From Pseudomonadota bacterium (GTDB taxonomy: Bacteria; Desulfobacterota; Desulfovibrionia; Desulfovibrionales; Desulfovibrionaceae), in NCBI GenBank assembly GCA_023399375.1, contig JAEWPX010000131.1, positions 1-13,328 on the forward strand: 13,328 bases of DNA. The letters run 5' to 3'. Position 1 is the stretch's first letter; every line of letters begins with the position of its first letter. The notes below the pieces were generated by a model, which was given only the letters and a program-made list of their open reading frames with translations, was not told the origin of the DNA and searched no databases. This document shows positions 1 to 6,610 of the stretch, piece by piece. Position numbers and translations under genes: made by a program.

Positions 1-530
1 TGCCCAACATTTCCGACACGGCCGTGCTCGAATACGACCTGTCCCAGAACCTGCCGGACAACTACGCCATCCTGCGCTCGAAGATCCGCGACTACGCGAA
101 GAAGACCTACCAGTACGTCTTGATCGACACGCCGCCCAACCTCGGCTTCTTCTCGCTGTCCTCGCTTTTCGCCGCGGACTTCTGCATCGTGCCCATCTCC
201 GCGGGTTCGGCCTACAGCATCGAGGGGCTCCTGCGCGTGCTCGCCGTCATCGAGAAGATCCAGGAGGACGGCAACCGGGACCTGCGTTTCCTGCGCCTGC
301 TCGTCAACAACATCGACCGCCGCACGGCCATGGGCCGGCTCATCGTCTCGGAGCTCGAGGACAACTTCCAGGGCAAGATGTTCGAGACCCACATTCCGCG
401 CAGCACCGTGTTCGAACAGGCGGAATACACCAAAACCACCGTCTTCGGCAGCCATGCCGCCACCTACGGCGCCAAGGCCTACCGCGAACTGGCCGCCGAG
501 CTGCGTCTCATCCTCGGTAATCCTGATTGA
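1..530 (+). CDS. ParA-family partition ATPase, 3' part (5' truncated by window edge)
   Basis: Open from the first in-frame codon at base 3, giving 175 visible residues; the start and the Walker A lysine motif lie upstream of the window. Visible ParA/MinD-type features are the hydrophobic strand ending in LIDTPPNLG (Walker B region), followed by a strand that reads CIVPISAGSAYSIEGL, as in Soj/ParA proteins, and the late LVNNIDRRTAMGR stretch where the fold carries its switch strand. Members bind ATP, dimerise on nonspecific DNA and move plasmid or chromosome cargo with a partner that binds a centromere site. The stop at 528-530 lies 17 bases before the ATG of the next gene, so the two are probably co-transcribed. 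No ParB-like gene follows; the winged-helix protein sits where the partner normally is. Family assignment is firm, but cargo and replicon are unknown. Confidence 0.9.
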   Translation, partial: PNISDTAVLEYDLSQNLPDNYAILRSKIRDYAKKTYQYVLIDTPPNLGFFSLSSLFAADFCIVPISAGSAYSIEGLLRVLAVIEKIQEDGNRDLRFLRLLVNNIDRRTAMGRLIVSELEDNFQGKMFETHIPRSTVFEQAEYTKTTVFGSHAATYGAKAYRELAAELRLILGNPD

Positions 531-547
531 TCGCGACGGGGAACGCC

Positions 548-1999
548 ATGCCCGAACCCAAGCCCAAACCCAGGCGATCCATCTTCGATACGCTGAAAAA
601 GTCCGCGGACGGCCGCCTAGGCTTGGCTGAAGCCTCGCATCTGGCCGACAAGATCAGCGTGTTTCCGGTGCGCAGCCTGGAACCTGCGCCTGAACCGACC
701 ATAGACCCTACGGTTGTCCTGACAGATGTCCCGACATCTGAGCCGACAACTGCGCTGCCTCCCGAATCGGATCATCCTTCGGATCACCATCAGGATCAAC
801 AGTCGGACCATGTCTCGGATCAGTATTCGGGTCATGCTTCGCCGCCTCCTTCGGCCACCCGGTCGGTTCAGGAGTCGGCTCGCCTGTCGGCACCCGAGTC
901 GGAACAGCCGTCGTCACCCCGGTCGGGACGTGTGTCGGCACAGCCGACCCGACAGCCGTCGGCACTCGTGTCGGATCATGATCCGACTCTTGCACCGAGT
1001 GCTGCGCCAAGACTTGATCCAACCGTTTTCCATGCACCGACTCCTGAGCCGGCGTATGCTCCTTCAATTGATCCAACACCTGCACCCACTACGGTTTCGG
1101 GCGACGATGCCGCCATGCGCCGCATCATCCGCTCCCTGCCCGAGAACAAGCGCCGTTTTCTCCATTTTCTCATCGACAACGAACCCGCCGGAGACGATTA
1201 CATCATCAGCCGCAACAGCGTGGCAAAAGCCCTCCATCTTACCGAAATATCAGTCAAACGCTACTTCGCGGAGTTCGCCGACCTCGGCTTTTACCACAAG
1301 GAGACCTACCGCCGCGGCGTCTGCCAGGGGCTGCGCCTGTTCCTCGTCCGCTCGCGCTGTCTGGCCTTCAAACGCCTTGATCCGGCGCTTGACCTGACCC
1401 CTGTCGGTTCCCATGAGCCACGTCATGACCCGACTGATGTTCGCCCCGTCGGGTCTGATCCGACTGTTGCTCCTCAAAATGACCCGACTCTTGCTCCCGC
1501 TTCTTATAAGGAAGAGAGAAAGAAAGATCTTCTCTGTCTCTCTTCCGAACGCGTCGCCCTGACCTGGCCGCATTTGCATCGCGCCGGTTTCGGCCCGGAA
1601 CAGCTTGCGCAGATCGCCGCCTCCCTGGCCGAACTCGGCAAGGCTGCGGACAAGGTCGTTCCCGGCCTCGACCACGCCGAATGGGAACTGGCAAATGGAG
1701 CCATGCGCGACAAGGACGGCAATGCCGTGCTCGATCCCTGCTCCTGGGTGTTCAGCTCCCTGGCGCGTACCGGCTATTATCGTCGGCCCAAGGGTTACGT
1801 TTCCGCCGAGGAGCAGGCCGCCCGCGACGCCGAAGAAGAAGCGCGCGCCGTGGCCGTTGCGCGGCAAAAAGCCGAACAGGCGGCATTCGAGACGTGGCGC
1901 GACGGCCTGACCCCGGAAGCGCTGGCTGCGGCCATGCGCGGCTTTCCCGGCGGCCCTCGCGAGGCTTGGCTCAAGGCCTACTGGCGCAAGACGCGCTAG
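548..1999 (+). CDS. Winged-helix DNA-binding protein with tetrapeptide-repeat linker, ParA neighbour (possible replication or partition factor)
   Basis: About 483 residues. Start chosen at ATG 548, with GGGGA five bases upstream; a TTG at 527 overlapping the parA stop is an alternative. Order of parts: basic N-terminus with KPKPRRSIFDTLKK (residues 5-18); Pro/Thr/Ser-rich disordered linker (about 46-180), including 18 tetrapeptides of the type S-D/G/A/E-x-x at 74-145; a winged-helix-like domain (about 188-277) with the helix-turn-helix stretch SRNSVAKALHLTEISVKRYF; a second linker with DPTVAP/DPTLAP repeats (about 279-322); and a helical C-terminal region (about 331-483) containing an Ala/Glu-rich coiled-coil-like segment and a basic end. 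I do not recognise a named family. A DNA-binding initiator or centromere-binding role is inferred from the HTH and the ParA neighbour. The linker DNA itself is periodic and palindromic (separate entries). Confidence 0.8.
   Translation: MPEPKPKPRRSIFDTLKKSADGRLGLAEASHLADKISVFPVRSLEPAPEPTIDPTVVLTDVPTSEPTTALPPESDHPSDHHQDQQSDHVSDQYSGHASPPPSATRSVQESARLSAPESEQPSSPRSGRVSAQPTRQPSALVSDHDPTLAPSAAPRLDPTVFHAPTPEPAYAPSIDPTPAPTTVSGDDAAMRRIIRSLPENKRRFLHFLIDNEPAGDDYIISRNSVAKALHLTEISVKRYFAEFADLGFYHKETYRRGVCQGLRLFLVRSRCLAFKRLDPALDLTPVGSHEPRHDPTDVRPVGSDPTVAPQNDPTLAPASYKEERKKDLLCLSSERVALTWPHLHRAGFGPEQLAQIAASLAELGKAADKVVPGLDHAEWELANGAMRDKDGNAVLDPCSWVFSSLARTGYYRRPKGYVSAEEQAARDAEEEARAVAVARQKAEQAAFETWRDGLTPEALAAAMRGFPGGPREAWLKAYWRKTR
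683..1089 (+). repeat. 12-bp-periodic TCGG/CCGAC degenerate repeat array inside the winged-helix gene
   Basis: A tetranucleotide TCGG occurs in exact 12-base register at 767, 779, 803, 815, 827, 851, 863, 875, 887, 899, 923, 935, 959 and 971; the in-register positions 791, 839, 911 and 947 hold degenerate copies, so 14 of 18 units are exact. Before it, in the same register, CCGAC or near matches stand at 683, 695, 707, 719, 731, 743 and 755. After it they stand at 983, 995, 1007 and 1019, then, after a 6-base slip, at 1037, 1049, 1061, 1073 and 1085. Because CCGAC is the reverse complement of GTCGG, the flanks read opposite to the centre. Each unit also encodes four residues, so the array is both a DNA repeat and a protein tetrapeptide repeat. 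Confidence 0.85.
970..987. repeat. 18-bp perfect palindrome at the polarity switch of the repeat array
   Basis: GTCGGATCATGATCCGAC is its own reverse complement over all 18 bases; the next base on each side no longer pairs. It is made of the last TCGG unit (971) and the first downstream CCGAC unit (983), so it marks the point where the repeat changes orientation. A shorter imperfect version, GTCGG-7 bases-CCGAC, lies at 1448-1464. Symmetric sites like this fit binding by a dimeric DNA-binding protein; which protein, if any, is unknown. Confidence 0.8.
1427..1493 (+). repeat. Second cluster of GAYCCGACT direct repeats
   Basis: Three copies of GAYCCGACT start at 1427, 1457 and 1481, spaced 30 and 24 bases. 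The copies at 1457 and 1481 extend to GAYCCGACTSTTG, which also occurs at 980-992 at the end of the first array. They encode DPT-type repeats in the second linker of the winged-helix protein. The shared 9-13-base word in both linkers suggests a common origin of the two repeat blocks. Confidence 0.7.
1510..1546. repeat. 37-base purine/pyrimidine inverted repeat (hairpin)
   Basis: The left arm starts with GGAAGAGAGA and the right arm ends with its exact reverse complement TCTCTCTTCC. Continuing inward, the arms pair for 17 positions in total with one mismatch and one bulge. The left arm is all purine and the right arm all pyrimidine apart from one G. It sits between the second linker and the C-terminal region of the winged-helix gene, just after an AT-rich CTTATAAG. 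Confidence 0.75.
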
Positions 2000-2173
2000 G
2001 AGGATCGGGCTGCAGGCCTGGTTCGAAGGGGCGTACAAGCAAGGAGATCTTGCCCGGTCCCCGTCCGCTCGGGAAGCCGCACCCGTGGGATGTTGGACGG
2101 AACACGGATTTTTTGGAGCAAACGTGGTTGAGCGCCGCGTGAGCTTCCGCGAGCGGGCCGGCAGGCTGACGCC

Positions 2174-3991
2174 CTATTTGCCGGCGCAGTGGACGGTTTC
2201 GATGCGCAGCAGGGGAAACGCCGCGGCAAACGGCCTCGGATCGCATGCGATGTATGTTTCGGGCATCCCGTTCCATTTGGAAAAGTGGAACCGTACCTGA
2301 TTGAGCCCTTGCAGCGCTTCGAAAACGATGGATATTGTTTTTTTCCCAGGGGGATGGCTCCCGCTTTCCAGGGCGAAAGACATTTGTTGCGTCCCGTTGA
2401 TCCACACTTCCACATCGACTTCGGGCGCGACCACGGCGAGCAGTTCGAAACACAGCCGGGTCTTCCGTCCGTCGTGTTCCCAGAATTCCAGGATCGTATC
2501 CGGGCCCATGGCCCAAAGCGCATCCCTGTCGCCATGGCGCGACATCTCCCCGAGGCCGGTGGTCGCCACGTCTGCAGGAATATTTCCGTTGGTGAAATCC
2601 ACATCCAGGCAGGGCAGATCGAAACGGCGCTTGAAGAATACGTACTCGTGGGCCTGCGTGGCCATGAACGCCCTGAGCTGGCGGCTGGTGCCTTCGTAAC
2701 GGTAAGGGAGGTAGCTTGTGGGCAGGGGCTCCCGGGCGATGACCGCTTCCGGCCAAGTCGACGCTTCGGGCGCGCGGACGCCCGTTTCCCGGATGGCGAA
2801 TGTGGGCATGGTCCGGAACTTCCCGTACCGGGCGTCGATGGTCTTTTCGAAGCGGTCCTTGAAGACCAGTGAGAAGGGCCCAAGCATGTTCTGGACGCCG
2901 ACGGCCAGCAGCACAGCCCAGGTCGCGGCCAGGCGCGGCCGGGCGCACCCCTCGCCGGCGAGGAAGCGCGCCGTGAACCAGCCGCCGGCCAGGCAGAGGA
3001 ACGGCTCAAGCAGGCGCGCCGTCCTTCCGTAGACCACGAACAATTCCAGCACGGCCGAACTGCCCGCGAGAAGTGCGTAGGCTGTCGTCAGGCTGGAAAG
3101 ATAGATTTTTTCCCGAAGCCCACCACTGCCGCGGGCCACGATCACGGCAAGAAAGGCCGCCCCGACTACCTGGAGCAGCAGCAGGGGGCCGTCGCAATAC
3201 CAAAGGTATTCCAACGGAAAGAGCCAACCTTCGCCATAGTCGCCCATGGTGATGGTCTTGGAGAAGACCCTGTACTCCTGGAAAGCGGAGGCTGCGGTGC
3301 GGCCGGTGAAACCCAGCGCGGCAAGGGCGAGGGCCGCGCCTGCGCCCATTGCCGCCGCCCCGGGAACCATGGCCCGGAGCTTGAACCCCTGGCGCAGGGC
3401 ATAGACCAGGAGCAGGACCGGCAACAGCAGCCAGCTGCCGTTGTAGGATAGAAAGCAGAGGATGCTCAGAAAGCCGCTCGCCGCCAACGTCACGGGGCCG
3501 GGTTTTTCCCCGCAGACGAGAACCATGGCCGCAAGCCAGGCGCTGAGGCTGACGTCGTAGGGGACCAGATGCCTGGAAAAAATGAGCATGCTCCCGGAGC
3601 AGGCCATCAGCAGGGCGCAATAAAGCGCCTCCCGTTCGGGGGCGCCCAGACGCCTGGCCATGCGCCAGACCAGAAAGATGTTGAGCGTCGAGAACTGGCT
3701 GAAGGCCAGGAAGGTAAACGTCACTCCCAGGCCCATTTTCAGGCGTGCGTATTCCAGTACCGCCGCAATCAGTTTGTAGCCTATATGCTCGATGGAAAGC
3801 GTCTCCAGGTGTAACGCCTTGGCAAAATCTCCGGCCAGAGCCAGCTGTGCGGCCGTTTGCGCCTGATAGAAACGGATCTCGTCCGCCCAATAGAACTGAC
3901 CGCCGGATAACGTCAAAAAGATTCGAAGCAGAGCCGAGACAAGCAAAATGCATACGAGTGCAGCGGAAAAGTTGTTTTTGTGAAGTGTCAT
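2174..3991 (-). CDS. Polytopic GT-C (GT39/ArnT-like) membrane glycosyltransferase with soluble C-terminal domain
   Basis: About 605 residues. Start chosen at ATG 3991 (MTLHKNNFSAALVC), directly before the first membrane helix; the frame stays open 177 bases further upstream, but that stretch has no hydrophobic or family-like content. Many membrane helices fill residues 8 to about 375. The first periplasmic loop carries FYWADEIRF with Asp37-Glu38, the acidic pair expected where GT-C enzymes of the PMT/ArnT type bind the lipid-phosphate sugar. Residues about 376-605 are soluble, with strand-rich sequence near the end (LCFELLAVV, VDVEVWINGTQQ, VRFHFSKWNG) suggesting a beta-sandwich. Family knowledge points to transfer from a polyprenyl-phosphate sugar at the outer face of the inner membrane. 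No Shine-Dalgarno sequence is visible before the ATG. Substrate unknown. Confidence 0.8.
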   Translation of the reverse strand: MTLHKNNFSAALVCILLVSALLRIFLTLSGGQFYWADEIRFYQAQTAAQLALAGDFAKALHLETLSIEHIGYKLIAAVLEYARLKMGLGVTFTFLAFSQFSTLNIFLVWRMARRLGAPEREALYCALLMACSGSMLIFSRHLVPYDVSLSAWLAAMVLVCGEKPGPVTLAASGFLSILCFLSYNGSWLLLPVLLLVYALRQGFKLRAMVPGAAAMGAGAALALAALGFTGRTAASAFQEYRVFSKTITMGDYGEGWLFPLEYLWYCDGPLLLLQVVGAAFLAVIVARGSGGLREKIYLSSLTTAYALLAGSSAVLELFVVYGRTARLLEPFLCLAGGWFTARFLAGEGCARPRLAATWAVLLAVGVQNMLGPFSLVFKDRFEKTIDARYGKFRTMPTFAIRETGVRAPEASTWPEAVIAREPLPTSYLPYRYEGTSRQLRAFMATQAHEYVFFKRRFDLPCLDVDFTNGNIPADVATTGLGEMSRHGDRDALWAMGPDTILEFWEHDGRKTRLCFELLAVVAPEVDVEVWINGTQQMSFALESGSHPPGKKTISIVFEALQGLNQVRFHFSKWNGMPETYIACDPRPFAAAFPLLRIETVHCAGK

Positions 3992-4001
3992 GTTGGTATA
4001 T

Positions 4002-4030
4002 AATATAACGATGTGTGTAATCCTTGTCGG
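4002..4030 (-). promoter_or_regulatory. Candidate promoter for the left GT-C gene, implying a near-leaderless mRNA
   Basis: On the minus strand CCGACA (4030-4025, four of six bases of TTGACA) is followed after 17 bases by TATATT (4007-4002, five of six of TATAAT). The predicted start of transcription falls within a few bases of ATG 3991, which fits the absence of a Shine-Dalgarno sequence there. AT-richness alone could produce such a match, so this is tentative. Confidence 0.3.
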
Positions 4031-4309
4031 TGGCCAAAAATATCCGGAATGTTGACATAGGAGTGCAGGCGCATGTTTATGGGCGAGGATGTGCTTCCTG
4101 GTCAAGAAGGGAATGCCATAAAGCGAAATAAATTGTAGGCTTTTGTGTACCTCGTCCCGCAATTGCATGGCAAGGGCGCTTTGATTGTGATGACAACGGG
4201 CCCTGCTGTCTTTTTGTGGCAGGTGTGCCGTCGTCGTGTTAGGCGGGGTGAAGATGGCTCGGGGCTCTGGGGCGCCCCCGCTTTTTGTCCCTTAAAGAAG
4301 ACTTCGGTA

Positions 4310-4358
4310 TTTTTTTAAATAAAAAAAAGAATGGAGTGTATCGCCCTCAGAAGCGATA
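4310..4358 (-). terminator. Possible terminator after the right GT-C gene
   Basis: TATCGC and GCGATA (4339-4344 and 4353-4358) form a perfect 6-bp stem with an 8-base loop. On the minus strand this is followed, after about ten bases, by a run of eight T (complement of 4321-4328), then a further AT tract. It lies some 24 bases past the stop codon at 4383. The gap between stem and T run is longer than in a typical intrinsic terminator, so confidence is modest. Confidence 0.4.
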
Positions 4359-4382
4359 ACGGTCTCCTTCGCGGCCGGGACA

Positions 4383-6494
4383 CTAGCGGACGTCGGCCGT
4401 GACGAGCAGCGGGCGCGCCGGGCCGAACCACAGCTGCGCCGGGCCGCGCAGCGTGAAGACGAGCCGTCGCGTGCTTGCAACGAGCTCCTCTGGCACGGTG
4501 ACGTCCGCACGCACGCCGGGTTCCGGATCCCAGCCGTCGCCCTTGCCGCCTTTTTCTTCCCACAGCACGCTGCGGTTTCCCGCCGCATCCTCCGCTTCCA
4601 GGCGCAGGGAGGCGGCCTCGTCCTTGCGGTTTACACGTGCGAAAAACGTCATCTCGAGGCTTGTCAACGGTCGGTCGCTCCGGATGTCCACGGTGAACGT
4701 CCCGGGACCATCCTTGCCGTCGGCGGTCACGAACCCGGGTTTCGCCTCGAGGTAGCCAGTGGCCTGCGCCGTAATGCCGACGCCGGCCTGGCTCGCCGCG
4801 TTCCCCTGGCCCTGAGGCGCGGTAACGCCGAGCACGGCCATTTCCGGGCGCGGCCGCCAAAGCGTCGGTCCGGCGGCCGTCGGCGCGGGGCGATAATAGA
4901 GTTCGAGCAGCGTGGCGAGCGCCTTGGGCTGGAAGGTGGGCGTGGTCAGCGCCAGGGCGAAGCGCCGGTCGCGGACGCCCTGGGCGATGGCCGTCTCTTC
5001 CGGCAGCAGCAGTCCCAGGCGCTCGAAAATGTTGGTTTCGAAGGCGTCGTAGGCGGTCACTTCTCGCGGCGGCGCGCCGAGGAAGACGTAGGCGGCTTCG
5101 GCGTCGGCGAGCGCCGGCCCGAGCAGGGCGTCCGTCTCCTGGCGCAGGGCTGCGAGGCGTTGGCTTCGCGTGTCGTTGTCCGCGATAAGGCGTGCGGCGT
5201 GGGGCGCGAAGGCCTCGGGAGGGGTCGCGAGCAGGGCGAGGACGAGCGCGGCCGCCGGCGCGCGCAACCACGCCGGATGCGGCAGGCGCCACAGCCGGGC
5301 GAGCAGCACGCCGCCGCCGGCCTTGGCCAGGATGACCACGGGCAAAAAGTGGTTGTATTCCGCACCGGTCCAGCGCAGCACCACGAAAAGCGGGGCGAGG
5401 CAGGCGAGCAGCACGGGCTCGAAACAGGTCACGCGCCGCGTGATCGCCGCGCTAAGGAGCAACCCGGCCGCAAGCAGCAGATCCGGCCAGTGGAGCGATG
5501 CAAAGACGCGCAGCCGCTCCAGGGCGAAGGCGTTGCGGTTGAGGTCGGTCAGTCCCGCCATGCGCCGGGGAAAATCGAACGACTGCGCGAGGAAACCGCC
5601 GCCCGTTGCCGCGTCCACGGCAACGAACGCGGCTGCGCCGACGAGAAGCGTCATGCCGGCGAAGGCTGCCGTGGCTTTCACGCGCCGGCGTAGCGCGCCG
5701 TAGAGGAAAAGCCCGAACAGCGGCGGCCAGGCCTGCTGTTTGGCCAGAAGCGCCGCGACGGAGAGAAAAGCGGCGAGGAGAAGTCCCCGCGCGGGCCGGG
5801 GCGTGTCCAGGGCGCGGCAAAACGCCCAGGCGGCCAGGAAGAAAAAGGCCCAGGCCGTCATGTCCGGCCGGGCGAAGCGGCCGTATTCGAGAAGCGGCGC
5901 GGCGAAAAGGGCGCAGGCGGCCACGGTCGCCGCCGCTAACGAGCCGGTTTCCCGGCGCACCAGGGCGAAAATCGCGACGAGAAGGGCGGCCGCTGCCGCG
6001 AGGCTCACGAGCCGCGCCGGCAGCAGCCCCGGCCCGAGCAGGCGTTCGGCCAGGGCCGCAAGCACGTAATAGAGCGGGCCGTAGAGCGTGATGCGGATGT
6101 CCGGCCCGTGCGCCGGGCCGGCGTAGAGGTTGCCGCCAAGGGCCAGCAGCCAGGCCTTGTAGGCCTCGCGTCCTTCGATGGGATTGACGGCCAGGGGCGC
6201 GATGAGGCCGGCGGCGAAATCCATGCCCTGGGCGAGGACGTCGCCGGCCAGGGCGAGCAGCGGAAAGGCCACGGCGGCCAGGGCCAGCGCGTCGGCAAGG
6301 TGCGCGCCGCGTCCCTGGCGAAACGTCAGCCGCGCCGTGCCGGCCGCGATTGCGGCGAAAAGGGCCGCCGGCAGGAACGCCTGCCGGGTCAGGCCGAAAA
6401 CGAGAAGCGGGGCGAGGACCACGAGGGCCAGGGGCCAAAAGGTCTTGTCCCGGGGAAAGAGGCCGGCAGGGGAGGGGGAGGCATTGGGCGGCAT
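4383..6494 (-). CDS. GT-C (GT39/PMT_2-like) membrane glycosyltransferase with C-terminal beta-rich extension
   Basis: About 703 residues. Start chosen at ATG 6494 (MPPNASPSPAGLF), because translation from the next in-frame start upstream (6623) would run through the start of the divergent cytidylyltransferase gene. Helices run from about residue 17 to 420. After the second helix comes the loop NPIEGREAYKAWLLALGGN, then RITLYGPLYYVLAALAERL, a segment that resembles the first loop and GPLYY stretch of PMT_2 proteins; the usual Asp-Glu is represented only by Glu residues here. Residues about 425-703 are soluble, and about 549-703 look like strands of a beta-sandwich (FTVDIRSDRPLTSLEMTFFARV, LVFTLRGPAQLWF). 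Probable role: transfer of a polyprenyl-linked sugar outside the membrane. Its architecture parallels the neighbouring GT-C gene. Donor and acceptor are unknown. Confidence 0.8.
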   Translation of the reverse strand: MPPNASPSPAGLFPRDKTFWPLALVVLAPLLVFGLTRQAFLPAALFAAIAAGTARLTFRQGRGAHLADALALAAVAFPLLALAGDVLAQGMDFAAGLIAPLAVNPIEGREAYKAWLLALGGNLYAGPAHGPDIRITLYGPLYYVLAALAERLLGPGLLPARLVSLAAAAALLVAIFALVRRETGSLAAATVAACALFAAPLLEYGRFARPDMTAWAFFFLAAWAFCRALDTPRPARGLLLAAFLSVAALLAKQQAWPPLFGLFLYGALRRRVKATAAFAGMTLLVGAAAFVAVDAATGGGFLAQSFDFPRRMAGLTDLNRNAFALERLRVFASLHWPDLLLAAGLLLSAAITRRVTCFEPVLLACLAPLFVVLRWTGAEYNHFLPVVILAKAGGGVLLARLWRLPHPAWLRAPAAALVLALLATPPEAFAPHAARLIADNDTRSQRLAALRQETDALLGPALADAEAAYVFLGAPPREVTAYDAFETNIFERLGLLLPEETAIAQGVRDRRFALALTTPTFQPKALATLLELYYRPAPTAAGPTLWRPRPEMAVLGVTAPQGQGNAASQAGVGITAQATGYLEAKPGFVTADGKDGPGTFTVDIRSDRPLTSLEMTFFARVNRKDEAASLRLEAEDAAGNRSVLWEEKGGKGDGWDPEPGVRADVTVPEELVASTRRLVFTLRGPAQLWFGPARPLLVTADVR

Positions 6495-6610
6495 GGCCGG
6501 GCTGGTAGCATGGCGTCCCGCCCGCCGGCAATCGCCGTGCGCGGGGGAGGGCGTTGGACAACGCGTCCCGCCTGTGGCACCGTCGCGCCGACTTTTTCGG
6601 GAGCGTAGCG

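Larger units (their letters stand above)
3992..4382. other. 391-bp intergenic region, relatively AT-rich, no gene seen
   Basis: Between the end of one GT-C gene and the start of the next, both on the minus strand. It holds the candidate promoter near 4002-4030, a GC-rich self-complementary GGGGCGCCCC near 4269-4278 followed by a short T run on the plus strand, a TTTTTTT/AAAAAAA-type inverted AT tract at about 4309-4328, and the hairpin at 4339-4358. The minus-strand frame from 4168 down to 3992 is open, but I see no start, ribosome binding site or family resemblance that would make it coding. Confidence 0.6.

Noticed and set aside
683..1089. CRISPR array reading of the repeats
   Set aside because: The period is only 12 bases with a 4-5-base core, there are no separate spacers, and the whole stretch is in frame within a long gene.
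2000..2300. Open frame continuing through the convergent gap (LQAWFEGAYKQGDL onwards, with ATG at 2085)
   Set aside because: It has no ribosome binding site or recognisable homology and its second half is antisense to the GT-C gene; the first part could be a gene remnant, but I cannot support it. No convincing terminator was seen in 2000-2173 either.
4052..4075. Perfect TTGACA on the plus strand at 4052-4057
   Set aside because: No adequate -10 element at 16-18 bases downstream and no plus-strand gene follows.
3992..4168. N-terminal extension of the left GT-C protein to 4168
   Set aside because: The extra 59 residues lack hydrophobic or family-like content and overlap the AT-rich promoter-like segment; the protein from ATG 3991 begins properly before helix one.
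5160..5703. Two overlapping plus-strand frames of 177 codons opposite the GT-C gene
   Set aside because: They have Arg/Ala/Gly-rich composition typical of antisense frames and lie inside a coherent membrane-protein gene.
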